A program made the translations under genes and the position numbers. From positions 1-48,872 of the forward strand of contig JWZX01003070.1 in the NCBI GenBank assembly GCA_001275005.1: a stretch of DNA of 48,872 nucleotides, read 5' to 3'. The notes beneath the pieces were generated by a model. That model ran no database searches and was not told where the DNA came from. It was given only the letters and a program-made list of their open reading frames with translations. The DNA is from Chrysochromulina tobinii. Taxonomy: Eukaryota; Haptophyta; Prymnesiales; Chrysochromulinaceae. Below are positions 9,598-19,145 of this stretch, piece by piece; position 1 is the first letter of the stretch, and each line of letters begins with the position of its first letter.

Positions 9598-10477
9598 TCA
9601 GTCGGATTTGAAGAGCCTCTCGAGCCGCTCGCGCTCACTAGCGAAGGAGCTCGTATCGATGGAGCGCCCCTCTTCGGAAGGCGCGTAGCCGTGGGCGCCC
9701 GCGAGGTCATTTCGCTCTTGCACGCCCCGCATGTCCGGCGACGCGTCCGCCGGCGGCCCGTGTAACCGGTCGAACGCGTCCTTGTCGTACTCGTTCTTGG
9801 CCGGCGGCATGATCAAGGTGCCCTTCGGCACGAGCGAGATCTCGAAGGAGCCCGTCGTGCAGAACTTGTCCAGCGTGCCGGCCTCCCAGGCCGTTGAGGT
9901 CGCCAGGTCCTGCGAGCGACAGCAGATGTTCCACGCGTCGTGAGCACACGCCACCAGAGACGCCACCTCCATGGGCGAGGCAGGGCAGGTGCAGGTGCAG
10001 GCGAGCAAGGGGCGGCGACGCACAAAACCGTCGGCACAAAGCAGCTGCGCGAAGCGTTTGGCATCGTCATCGAGCTCAAAGGCAAGCACGTTTGCTCTCG
10101 CCTGCGACACACGCGCCTGCAGCGTGTACACGCCCTCGTCCTGCCGTCCCGCATTGAAGATGAGCACGTAAGCCGACGACAAACCCTGAAGCACGTTGCG
10201 CGGTGCGCCCTGCCTCATCGTCGAGGCGCGTTCAATGGCGTTGTGAAGCGAGGCCTGCGTCGGGGCGCATCACCGGCATCAGCAACATGGATGACGCGAC
10301 ATGCGAAGGCTTTCCTGTGACGCGCGCGCATGTCCGCGTGGGTACCTCGTCGAATGAACTCCACTCGGAAGTCATGCACAGCGGAGCGGAGCGGCAGACG
10401 CGCGAGTGCGAAATATCTTGCACGTGTGGCTGATTCAACAAGAAGGCGCTGCTCGCGGCGACGATGAGGTTGAGCAT
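9598..10477 (-). CDS. Plastid-targeted DUF3110 protein
   Basis: Join of 10477-10346 and 10254-9598 on the minus strand, 262 residues. Exon 1 encodes 44 residues: a hydrophobic start (MLNLIVAASSAFLL) with an Ala-Ser-Ala-Phe-like site, then a Ser/Arg-rich stretch. This fits the signal peptide plus transit peptide used for complex plastids. Exon 2 gives the conserved domain: YVLIFNAGRQDEGVYTLQ, then VLAFELDDDAKRFAQLL, the DUF3110 pattern of cyanobacteria and plastids, whose function is unknown. The C-terminal part is Asp/Glu/Arg-rich. The splice choice CGAG|GTACC to GACGCAG|GCC keeps phase 0 and yields a helical SLHNAIERAS linker. Two later acceptors in the same frame are possible, so the linker length is uncertain. 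Confidence 0.7.
10255..10345 (-). other. Intron of the DUF3110 gene
   Basis: 91 bp on the minus strand, GT at 10345-10344 and AG at 10256-10255, phase 0. It separates the targeting presequence from the mature domain. The exon ends share only a weak CGACG match, so there is no clear boundary repeat. Confidence 0.6.
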
Positions 10478-11189
10478 GGCCGGACGAGTGAGAGCGCGGT
10501 GAGTGCGGTGCTGATGACGATGAGAGGTTGCGTTACGATAACGCCAAAAAAAGCAGCTTCGAAGTCGGGTGACTGCCATCTCCGTTTCAGATGGACATCC
10601 AAAAGGCTTCTCGGCGTCGAGATTTCGTGTATTCCGTCAAGTGGCCGGATCAGCCGCTGCCATCCGGGCCACCGGGGATCAAGGGCTTTGGGAACTTCTC
10701 GATTCTCGAACAAGAGGATCAATAGTTTTGGAGAAGTGTCCAGCCTCCCGCGCCTCCCCCCAGGCCGGGCGAGTTCGATAAGTATATTATGATAGAGTCT
10801 CTGCCGCTCGGAAGACACTTTGCTTTAACGCGCCTAGAAGACCTATAGAAGACCAAGGAACCGTGCCTCGTAGAAACATAGCAAGATAGGCGGCTCGATG
10901 AGACGGTATTTGTCAAATTAAATTTGTGACAGCATTTGTTGATATACATGTCTTAAATACATGTCCAGTTACAGAATGGATTGTTTCGTGGCAGGTCACT
11001 GAGAGAATTTGCCAATTTCCAGCCAGGTCAATTGTACGGTTTACGATCACCTGGAAATCTTCTGAAATAGAAGCTTTACGGTCATTTCTAGAACGTACCC
11101 ACTTGTGACTTGATGCACTTGCGACTTGGCGCTATCTGCTCTCGGCTCTTCGTAACAATTTCAATGTGACGATTCCGTCTTCATCAAAA
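10478..11189. other. Intergenic region, AT-richer
   Basis: About 710 bp. 10890-11165 is distinctly AT-richer than its surroundings (for example TTGTTGATATACATGTC). No coding frame is convincing. It is probably the promoter of the DUF3110 gene and the 3' flank of the phosphoesterase gene. Confidence 0.4.
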
Positions 11190-12362
11190 CTAAATCGAAT
11201 TCATCGTCTTTTTCCCCTGTTGCTCCTCAAAAGTTACGGCAGACTTGGGCCCGAGCTTCCACGCCGACTGCGGTGTGCCCAGGCGCAAGCCTGTGGTGGG
11301 ATCGACGGCATCGCCAAACCACCCCGTCTCTCCCACCCCGGGCACGCGCTTGTAGGCGCCTGCCACCCACGGCGCCAGAATGTGGCTGAGCTGCGGCATC
11401 CGTGGATACATCGTGTACCAGTTGGACCAGCCCGCGTCGTAGCGCGGCGGGAAGCCCCGTGCCGCGCCGTCGAAGATGAGCACGGGCGTCGGCGGGTCGC
11501 CGTGCGGGAAGGTCTCTCCGGTGGCCACCGTGCCGAGGCGTCCACTCCGCTCCTTGGGGTACGAGAGCGGCGCTTGGACATAGCGCACGCCGCGCAGCGT
11601 CGCGTCCCACCCGAAGTGGGTGTGGCCGAAGACGTGCAGCGCCGGCGCGAGCCGCTCGATGCGCGCGAAGAGCATGTCGGAGCCGCATGCCTTCGCCAGG
11701 TTTGGAAAGAAGAGGAACCGTTTCTCTGGATTGAGCTGCGGGTGTGGCACAAAGTGCGAAAAGCTGATGAGCGGCGCATTCGGATTGGCTGCTCGCAAGG
11801 CGGCCACCTCGGCCTCGAGCCCCCGCTGCACATTGAGCTCGTCAAAATGGCGCGCCACGGACTCATTGTGGACAGAGAGCGGCGCTGGCCAGACGCACGC
11901 GTAAAAATCAACCATGGCATCCTCCGCCTCGGGGATGCCCTCCCAGCCCGTGATGTCATCCTCGGTGTCCCATGACGCGTGGTACCATGAGAGAATGGGC
12001 GCGATAACCACGCCAGCCGCCAGCGCTGGCCGCGTGTGCACCCCAAGCTCGTCACAGAGCTCAAATATTTCTTGGAGACGAGCAAGCGATGTCTTCTGCT
12101 GGTCTGTTCGACTCATGCCACGCCCACGCACCCACAAATCGTGATTGCCTGGCGTGAAGAACACCATGGCAAAGCTGCCCACGAGGCTGCTCAACGTCGT
12201 GCGAAGCACCTCGTCATTCGCCGAGACATCCCCAGCGAGGATGAGAACGTCGTTGCCAAAGCGCTCACGAGTGAGCAACTTGATCCATGCCATATTCTCG
12301 CTGTAGTCGGCGTGTACGTCGCTCACGCACCAAACGTTTGCAGCAGGCGGCGAAGTGCTCAT
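11190..12362 (-). CDS. Calcineurin-like metallophosphoesterase
   Basis: 390 residues from the ATG at 12362; the frame stays open to 12467 but that extension is not protein-like. All metal-binding motifs are present in order: WCVSDVHADY (DxH), LILAGDVSAND (GD), FFTPGNHDLW (GNHD), FSHFVPH and HVFGHTHFGWD (GHxH). The family hydrolyses phosphomono- or diesters at a two-metal centre. Close algal and oomycete homologues are annotated only as Ser/Thr phosphatase-like, so the substrate is open. The C-terminal 100 residues, rich in Trp, Pro and Gly, lie outside the catalytic core. There is no signal peptide, so a cytosolic location is likely. Confidence 0.9.
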   Translation of the reverse strand: MSTSPPAANVWCVSDVHADYSENMAWIKLLTRERFGNDVLILAGDVSANDEVLRTTLSSLVGSFAMVFFTPGNHDLWVRGRGMSRTDQQKTSLARLQEIFELCDELGVHTRPALAAGVVIAPILSWYHASWDTEDDITGWEGIPEAEDAMVDFYACVWPAPLSVHNESVARHFDELNVQRGLEAEVAALRAANPNAPLISFSHFVPHPQLNPEKRFLFFPNLAKACGSDMLFARIERLAPALHVFGHTHFGWDATLRGVRYVQAPLSYPKERSGRLGTVATGETFPHGDPPTPVLIFDGAARGFPPRYDAGWSNWYTMYPRMPQLSHILAPWVAGAYKRVPGVGETGWFGDAVDPTTGLRLGTPQSAWKLGPKSAVTFEEQQGKKTMNSI

Positions 12363-12469
12363 GCTCGATGCGATCACCTGGCCTCGTCGGCAGAATTCGT
12401 TGTCCCGACTTTCAAACACAGAACCGCGGGGGGAATGGGAAGACTGTACTCTGTCACGACTAACCATTC

Positions 12470-13320
12470 GTGAGAAGTTCAGTCATAACAGCTGCGAGGC
12501 GCTCGCCAATGCCTAATCGGGATGGTTTTGGTTATATGACTTCGAGTGGCGTCACTGTGTGGCGTCTTCGCGGCCTCGCGAAGCGAAAGCGCATTCCCAT
12601 GTTCGTGATGACGTTGGCTGCCATATCCATGACCATGTATTCACAAAGGCCGAGATCCCCCACTCACCAGTCATTGCCAAGCGCGGCCATTATGCCGCCC
12701 TCCATGTTGAGCTTTGCGGTGCGCCACATCTCACGGCAAGGGGCTTCTAGGGCCGGCGCTGCATGCACCACTTCTTGCCGCACGGGCAGATGCCGTCTGA
12801 TCTCATGCCAGTGCGAGGCAACAGCGCAACCTCCATGGAATGCCATGCCGCTCGATTCATTTGCAGAATCGTTGCCGGCCAGTATTGCGTGGAGCCTGCA
12901 GCCAATCGGCAATGCTGTCTGCACCCCGCGCACAGCAGCTGAGTTTATGCAAACGCGGCGAGCCAAAGATGTGCTCCTCGCTCTTTCCACTGTGTCTCCA
13001 GCATTCCCCAAATCAGAGCAGACCTCTTCGCGAACTCATGCGGCTCGTCCTGAACCATCCACCAGGACTCAGATGCCTATCCTACTCACCATCCTTGACT
13101 GGTTCTTCAGAGACCGCCTGTACATGAAGAGGAATGGTGCAGGCAGCGCAAAACATGCCAACAACAAGCACAGCTGGTGGGTCTGCCTGCGGCGCTGGCT
13201 TCGGGAGATGCTCATCGAGGTTGCACGCGGCGTCGACGCCCTCCGCGCGAGCCTCGTGAAGCTCAGCACCCTTCTCTTCATGGCCTCAGTCCTTCTCATG
13301 AGCGTGGAAGCTTAGCTTAG
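12470..13320 (-). other. Unresolved coding-like region, probably a small spliced gene or pseudogene on the minus strand
   Basis: No single frame makes a convincing gene. On the minus strand there are two good 5' splice consensus sites (GGATG|GTGAGTAGG near 13091 and GACTG|GTGAGTGGG near 12669). Several short coding-like pieces lie in different frames: one around 13260-13095 with CNLDEHLPKPAP, one at 13050-12960 with HEFAKRSALIWGML, and one ending at a TAG at 12747-12749 with GICPCGKKWCMQRRP (coding 12768-12788 for CPCGKKW), which recalls a SEC-C zinc motif. The plus strand has a 281-codon open frame, but its first two thirds have arbitrary composition. The pieces could not be joined in phase with confidence. 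Confidence 0.3.
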
Positions 13321-13855
13321 CTTCCAAGCTTGGGTACGACTCGGGCGACGACCAGCGTGTGCAACAGACTACGCCCTGGCGTGGGTCCTGCTCGACGCAG
13401 GACGCAACCCCGCGCCCCGATGCATAGCCCGGGACCGCGCGACGACCGACGGTCGACTCCATCTCTTCACTCTTGCGATGGGACGATTATCGTGTGGTAT
13501 TAAAATTACTCATCAAAAGAATAAAAAGAAAAACCATCCGTAACATCAGCGGCCGGGGCGGCGGAGGGCGGATGCGCATGCGGCCAGCGGCCAGCGGCCG
13601 CCAGCGGCCAGCGGTGTGGCGGGTACGTATATTGGACTGTAACACTGTGTACAATCCACACGGGCACGATTCTTGGGGTACGAGATTGGGATCGCAGGGC
13701 GTTTGTCGATGATTTTCGGCCCTCGCTGCCCCGTATCCTCGCCGTATGGCCGCGATCCGCTCCGCCACGCGTGGGGCGTGGCTCGGTTGGATGACACATG
13801 CACACATCCGAGATGGCGCATGGCAGCCATTCTCGAGGGCGGGCGGTGACCCCTG
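13321..13855. other. Intergenic region with GGCCAGC-type repeats
   Basis: 535 bp without a supported gene. 13573-13617 contains several copies of GGCCAGC/GCCAGCGGCC in direct and overlapping order. It lies 3' of the START gene. Confidence 0.5.
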
Positions 13856-14980
13856 CTACGCGCCGACCGGCTCCACGACGCGTTCACCGTCTCTTTCGGC
13901 GTCGGAGCGCCTCTCATATTCGATCGCCGTCTGCTTTAAGGACCCGAGTGACTTCGGCAACATCTTGTCGATCAGCCACGACATGACCCACTTGGGCAGC
14001 AGGTTGGTCATCGGGTGCTCGCGCGCGAGCGACCGGAAGCACGTGCCGCACCCGCCCGCCCATACGACCTGCACATTCCAGTAGTCGTTCACTCGCACGC
14101 ATTTAGTCGCCACATTCGGCCACATAGCCCTCGACGCTGGCTCGTCGTCCGCCGTGTCCACCTTGATGTACACGCCGTCGCCCGCACGATTCACCGCGCC
14201 GTCGCCGTCCCCGCCCGCGCCACCGCGGCCCTCGAACGTCGTGAGCTTTCGATGGAGCACGTACTCGCGGTGGGCAAGAGGCCACGGCGCTTCCACTAGC
14301 CAGAATAGGCTCATCGCGTCGCCCGCCTGCTTATGAATGGCCGAGTGCACAGCCGTACCGGTCGTGCGCAGCACGCGGATGTCCTTGGTGCTCGTGTCCC
14401 ACTGCACGCGGTGCTGCACGTCGCACAGCATCGCGAGGAATGTCTCGGGACGTACCGGCAGCTCTACCTGGGTCTCGTACGCGTCGAGCCCGTGCAAGTC
14501 GAGCGGCCGCTTCCACCCTTTCATGTCGGGCCGGTCACAGACTAGCTGAGCATCCGGGAAGTCTGACGGTACCTGGTTCCAATCGGCGCACAGCCGCCGA
14601 GCGACCGCGAGGTCGCTCGCGCTCAGCTCCGTGGAGCCACCGGGTTTTGCGGCAGCGGCGCTGCCGGGCTCGCTGGGGGATATGATGGAAGGTGGTTCGA
14701 GCGGTAGGGGTGATACGACGGTAGCTGGTGATAATGACGGAGATGATACTGCCGAATGACACTGCGGAGACTCCTCTGTAGTCCTCGTCTCCTGCTCTGC
14801 TGCGCATGTACAAGTACCCTGCTCCGCAGCCTGCTGCTGCGTCGCTTCGCGTTCGTTGGGCAACATCTCCATCACCTCAATCTCATTAAAGGGCACGAAT
14901 AGGGCATCAGCTGACGGAACGCGTATCACCAGCCTCGCGGACACGTGGTGAACGGTGGGCTCCGCGCGGCTGTTCTGCAT
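13856..14980 (-). CDS. START-domain lipid-transfer-like protein
   Basis: 374 residues from ATG 14980; a GTG 18 bp further upstream keeps the frame but is unlikely as a eukaryotic start, and a stop lies just above it. Residues 1-120 are Ser/Pro/Glu-rich and probably disordered. Residues about 130-355 match a START fold: GWKRPLDLHGLD, YETQVELPVRPETFLAMLCD, VQWDTSTKDIRVL, then FWLVEAPWPLAHREYVLHR, ending with a long C-terminal helix (LPKWVMSWLIDKML). START domains bind a sterol or phospholipid in a helix-grip pocket. No membrane segment or other domain is visible. It diverges from the CCP5 gene with only 161 bp between the start codons. Confidence 0.85.
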   Translation of the reverse strand: MQNSRAEPTVHHVSARLVIRVPSADALFVPFNEIEVMEMLPNEREATQQQAAEQGTCTCAAEQETRTTEESPQCHSAVSSPSLSPATVVSPLPLEPPSIISPSEPGSAAAAKPGGSTELSASDLAVARRLCADWNQVPSDFPDAQLVCDRPDMKGWKRPLDLHGLDAYETQVELPVRPETFLAMLCDVQHRVQWDTSTKDIRVLRTTGTAVHSAIHKQAGDAMSLFWLVEAPWPLAHREYVLHRKLTTFEGRGGAGGDGDGAVNRAGDGVYIKVDTADDEPASRAMWPNVATKCVRVNDYWNVQVVWAGGCGTCFRSLAREHPMTNLLPKWVMSWLIDKMLPKSLGSLKQTAIEYERRSDAERDGERVVEPVGA

Positions 14981-15141
14981 CGCCGTCGGCACGGGCACGG
15001 CGGTCGTCGATGCTCAAAATAGAAAGCGGAAAAACTCGAAAAAAACTCGTGAACAGGGAACAGGGCCGGTTTGGAAACCCGACCCCTCTCCGCCCTTGAA
15101 AAGAGTAGACTTCTAATTTTGGACTGTACCCGGTAAGAAAG
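14981..15141. promoter_or_regulatory. Putative bidirectional promoter, START / CCP5 genes
   Basis: 161 bp separate the two divergent ATG codons, so both core promoters and both 5' UTRs must fit here. The middle is AT-richer (AAAATAGAAAGCGG, AACTCGAAAAAAACTCG) with an inexact direct repeat of AACTCG. No TATA box is apparent. Confidence 0.5.
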
Positions 15142-15313
15142 ATGAGCACCGCCTCTAACGTCCAGCATGTAAGTAGCCACACCAGAGGAGCCATCGCAGC
15201 GATGCCCGTGGACAACAATCGGTGGCGGGCCGCGGTCGCCGCCGCAAAGCGTAGTCACAGCGATCGGCCGCCGCCGCCGCCGCCGCCGCCGCTGATTACG
15301 GGTGACATCGCAC

Positions 15314-15348
<35 letters not shown>

Positions 15349-17868
15349 ATGATTACGAAAAAGCCTCCCAAGGCCAAGCTCAATAGCCTCAGCGCTGCAG
15401 CCGCGGAGGGTTGGGCGTACAGCGATGGCGGCTTTGTGGACGAGAAGTCGTCATCATCAGCCCCTCTTGCCTCGGTGCTGCAGGCGGCTCTCGCCGCACG
15501 CGCACGCCGGCCACCGGCCCTCCAGTCAAACACGTCAAAACTCATTGTCGGCGGCCTCGAATTCGATGCGGATTTTGACAGCGGCAACCTCGGTCACGTC
15601 GAGCAGAGGTCCGAGTACAAGTTCATAGTCTGGACGCGGCGCGATTGTGAGGGCACGCGCTATGTTTCACGCTCACGCACCTGGTTTTGCTTCTCCGTGC
15701 GCGGCGCCGCCCCCGGGCGCACGCTGGAGATCGAGGTGCGAGGAATGAATCCTCAGGCGAAGCTGTTCCAGCACGACATGAGGCCCGTGTACCGCGCGCT
15801 ACCCTCGCGCCCTGAGTGGACGCGACTCAAGCAGCCTGTGCCCTCAAGCATGGAGAGGGGCGTGGGCGACACCTTTGCCATCACCATGACGCACAAGGTC
15901 GACACGCCCGCCTCCGACACGCTCTACTTTGCTTTCACTCACCCGAACCTATACGCCGATTGCATGGCGAAGCTCGCGTGGCTCGATGCGCTCTACGGCC
16001 AACCCATCGCACCGATAGCCCCCCCAGCCGCGCCCCCTGCCGCGCTCCCGCCAGCGGGGGCACCACTACCGCCTGATCCATGCACCTGGTTTGCAACGGG
16101 TGTCTTCTCCCAAAGAGAAGGTGCTACCGTTGAGGGCGACGGAACGCGGGCAGATGCGGACGCTGCGAGAGAGCGTTCGGATCTGAGCGTGCTCAGGCAC
16201 GCGGCCCGAAAGGCAGCAGTCGAGGCCGGGATGAGTGCGCTAATAACAGCACCACCGCCACCCGCCCCAGCACCACCCCCGCCACCTCCCCCGCCACCTC
16301 CTCCGCACCCCGGAGCATGCTCGCGCGAGCGAGCGCTGCCCGCGCCGCCGGATCCGTGGGCCTGGCTCACCAAATGTTTGCGCGCTAGGGACGGCGCTGC
16401 TGCCGTGGAAGGCGCTGCCGTAGAGGGCGCTGCGACGGAACGCAACGGAGCGTTGGCGAGCGCCGTTGCGAGCGCGCCCGCAGCCACCGATGGCATCAGT
16501 GGCGATGCGCCCTCCACCAATGCCGTGGATGAGCGGGGAGGCGTTGCGAAAGTTGTGAGCAGCAGCGGCGGCTCAGAAACGGCAGTCAAAAGGAACGTTG
16601 CGCCGCGTTCACAGTTGGAGGTGGTGGCGGAGATCGGCACAGCTGCAGCATACAGCGCAGCAAAGCTGCTGCCGGCGACGCCCGCGCCCAACTTGTACTA
16701 CCGTCGTGAGCTGCTTTGCCGCTCTCTCGAGGGTCGACGCATCGATCTGATCACGATCACCGGCACGAACGGACTGCCCGAGGCCGAGCCGGAGGCGCCA
16801 CTACCAGCACCGCTGCTACCCGAGGCTTCAAGTCGCGACGGTCACGCGCGGCCGCATGCATTCCCCAACAAGCCGGTGGTGCTCGTTTCGGCGCGCGTGC
16901 ACCCAGGCGAGACGCCCGCTTCGCACGTGCTCGACGGGCTCTTGGCCTTCCTCGTACGTACCGATGATCCACGCGCGGCCGCGCTGCGCGAGCGCTTCGT
17001 CTTCAAGCTCATCCCGATGCTCAATCCGGACGGCGTGTTTCGTGGCCACTACCGCACGGACACGCGCGGCGTCAATCTGAACCGCGTGTACTTGGAAGCG
17101 AGCGCGGCGGAGCACCCGAGCATCCATGCATGCTGCGCAGTTGTTCAGCAATTGCACGAGCGTGGCGCGCTGCACCTGTTCGTCGACTGCCATGCGCACG
17201 CGGGCAAGCGCGGCTGCTTCTTGTACGGGAATCTGGGGAACTCATTCGACGAGCTCACACGCGCTGGACTATTCGCCAAACTCGTGAGCCTCAACACGCT
17301 CTGGCTCGACTTCGCCGCGTGTCAGTGGTTCGACTCGCAGCGCATGGAGGGCTCTGCGCGCGCCGCCGTGTATAAGCACACCGGCCTGCCTACCGTCTAC
17401 ACGCTCGAGTGCAACTATGACAGCGGTATCAGCATGAATGAGCTGCCCAAAAAGTATACGGGCGAGCTGCTCGAGAGCGCCGAGATGAGCAGCTGCCCGA
17501 TGAGCCCCGAGGCGCCGCGGAACACCTCGGTAAGTCACAAGTACGATGAGGCGTGCTATCAAGAGATTGGCAAGGCGCTCGCGCTGGCAGTGCTTGACAT
17601 GGCCGCGGCCAACCCCGCCTCCCGCCTTGGGCCTCGCGACAGCTGGGAGGACACGTCGGAGGAGACTGTCCGATACTACTATAAGGGCCTGGCGAAGACG
17701 CGAGGGGCCATCCGGCAGTGGGCCGAGATGCAGCTCACCTCCGCGGCCAAGCGCCGAGCCAACACCCGCCCGAGGTCGCAGTCACGCAAAGGCAACGGCG
17801 GCGGCGACGAGGAGGAGGATCCGGAGGATCTTGAGCCAGACATCGACGCGGACGACGAAGGCGAGTGA
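15142..17868 (+). CDS. AGBL5: Cytosolic carboxypeptidase, CCP5/AGBL5-like (M14B tubulin deglutamylase)
   Basis: 908 residues from ATG 15142; ATG 15202 is an alternative start. After polyproline stretches (about 44-72) comes the N-terminal beta-domain typical of CCPs (about 130-290: FDADFDSGNLGHVE, YVSRSRTWFCFSV, FAFTHPNLYADC). A Pro/Ala-rich insertion follows (about 290-540), then the peptidase domain: ARVHPGETPASHV with zinc ligands H587 and E590, FKLIPMLNPDGVFRGHYRTD, GVNLNRVY, DCHAHAGKRG with third ligand H684, and YTLECNY with catalytic E756. The RGHYRTD...GVNLNR pattern favours CCP5, which removes branch-point glutamates from tubulin. It probably acts on flagellar or cytoplasmic microtubules. 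The acidic tail and the long insertion are unusual. Confidence 0.92.
15270..15349 (+). repeat. (CCG)n trinucleotide tracts coding for polyproline
   Basis: Two nearly pure CCG runs (about 15270-15292 and 15313-15349), each encoding 8-12 prolines, separated by a short Leu-Ile-Thr-Gly-Asp linker. A third, less regular Pro-coding tract lies at about 16252-16310. Length polymorphism is likely. Confidence 0.9.
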
Positions 17869-18405
17869 GCTTTACTACGCTCAGGTGTGTTCCGGTGACG
17901 CAAAAATGCGCCGTGTGTACTCGGCGCTCGACGCTTGCGTAGCTCGCCATACGACGAACGCGATATCGCGCTGTTACGGGACGGCCGGCTCGGCTATCTC
18001 TCGAATGTGACCGAGCGTCCGTGCCATTCACATTAACCCCGAATGCGTAATTCTTACTAGCATCGAGTTACGCTAACGGCACACACACGGGCGATGATCA
18101 CGACATAGGCAGTGCGAGTACATGTACGAAGTTACGGGGCACAGTACGACCAGTACTCCGGGCATTGCTGGATGCTGCGCACCGGGTGCGCGAAACATCT
18201 AGAAGTGCAACTGCGGGCGCCAGATGATGGATGGTGCACTAGGATGGCACATAGATGGCGCACAGTCTCACGTCGCGAGTTCGCATTGCTGCGTCATGCG
18301 GGGGTGAATGTAGCCGGGAGGGTTACGGGTAGGCAGTAGTCATGTATCCGGGATTCCTCTTACCTCGCCGACATCCTCCGGGTCGAGCACCGGCCAGCTC
18401 CCGCG
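17869..18405. other. Intergenic region, no gene seen
   Basis: About 540 bp downstream of the CCP5 gene. Open frames here are short and have no recognisable sequence. Confidence 0.35.
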
Positions 18406-18651
18406 TCACATGGCGTGGCGAGACGATGTGACAAGGGATGTGGCGACCGTTGGGCTCACGCGTACGAAGTCGCTCGGGCTCGCCGTCGTGATCAGGGTCT
18501 CGGCGCATGTAGAAGTATGAGCCAACACGGGAGATAACATCACGGGAGGCCTGACCAGGGGAGCGGCGGGAAACGTGGACTCAGACATCACCACCTCGCC
18601 CATGAGCACGTCTTCGTCGTCGACAACGAGGTCGGTATCCTCGTCGCTCAT
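18406..18651 (-). CDS. Possible small acidic protein, uncertain
   Basis: An 81-codon open frame from ATG 18651 (MSDEDTDLVVDDEDVLMGEV, then a Ser/Thr/Val/Pro-rich remainder ending SSRHAM). The first 25 residues are strongly acidic, which is unlike random frames in this GC-rich DNA. No family is recognised. It may be one exon of a longer gene or chance. Confidence 0.25.
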   Translation of the reverse strand: MSDEDTDLVVDDEDVLMGEVVMSESTFPAAPLVRPPVMLSPVLAHTSTCAETLITTASPSDFVRVSPTVATSLVTSSRHAM

Positions 18652-19145
18652 GAGCGTCAGCCGTCTGACAAGGACCCGACCGACGGCGTTCTCCACTCTG
18701 GATTCTCCGCCCCCTGCGTGAAAAACCGAGAAAGGACAATAAATTCGAGATTTATCGTGTTGAAAGATGAAATTTCCGATGAAAAGGGCGCCATGTTGCG
18801 AAAGTCAATCGTAAACTTGGACGCGTTGGTAACATGTGAAAGTTATTCCGAAACCGGAATTGGGGACGTTGCCACTACAGCCTCTAACTCGGTGGCTCCA
18901 CGAGCCTTTCGAAAAACCTTGAAAGTCCTCAAGTCTTTGTGATTGTCCGGTTACGAAACAACATTGCTTCTCGGAAACGAGGTACTTCAGGTACGGTAGC
19001 AGAGGGATTTGAACCCCAACAGGCGACTGGCGAGGACATTGTATGTGGTCGAGGTTTCTTGTGAAAATCTGCGCGGCCTGCCAAGCCTCTGCCCATGCCG
19101 GCCGTCTCCAATAACAGCTGAACAGCTCCGTGTTCGGTTCGGTAA
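18652..19145. other. Intergenic region, AT-richer
   Basis: About 500 bp, with 18715-18960 clearly AT-richer than the surroundings. No gene is supported. A tRNA B-box-like string near 19010 was examined and rejected. Confidence 0.4.

Noticed and set aside
10435-10818. 127-codon minus-strand frame upstream of the DUF3110 gene
   Set aside because: It shares no frame with the presequence exon and overlaps an AT-richer non-coding stretch; no motif is seen.
11166-11975. 269-codon plus-strand frame opposite the metallophosphoesterase
   Set aside because: All catalytic motifs lie on the other strand; no domain is seen here.
12470-13315. 281-residue plus-strand protein as a firm gene
   Set aside because: The last 80 residues look protein-like, but the first 200 have arbitrary composition, and the minus strand has better splice and motif evidence; it was left as an unresolved region.
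18990-19050. tRNA gene on the minus strand, from a GGTTCAAATCC B-box-like string near 19005-19015
   Set aside because: The T-arm can be drawn with one mismatch and the 3' acceptor would be TGCTACC, but no GGTAGCA partner, D-arm or A-box lies at a possible distance upstream on that strand.
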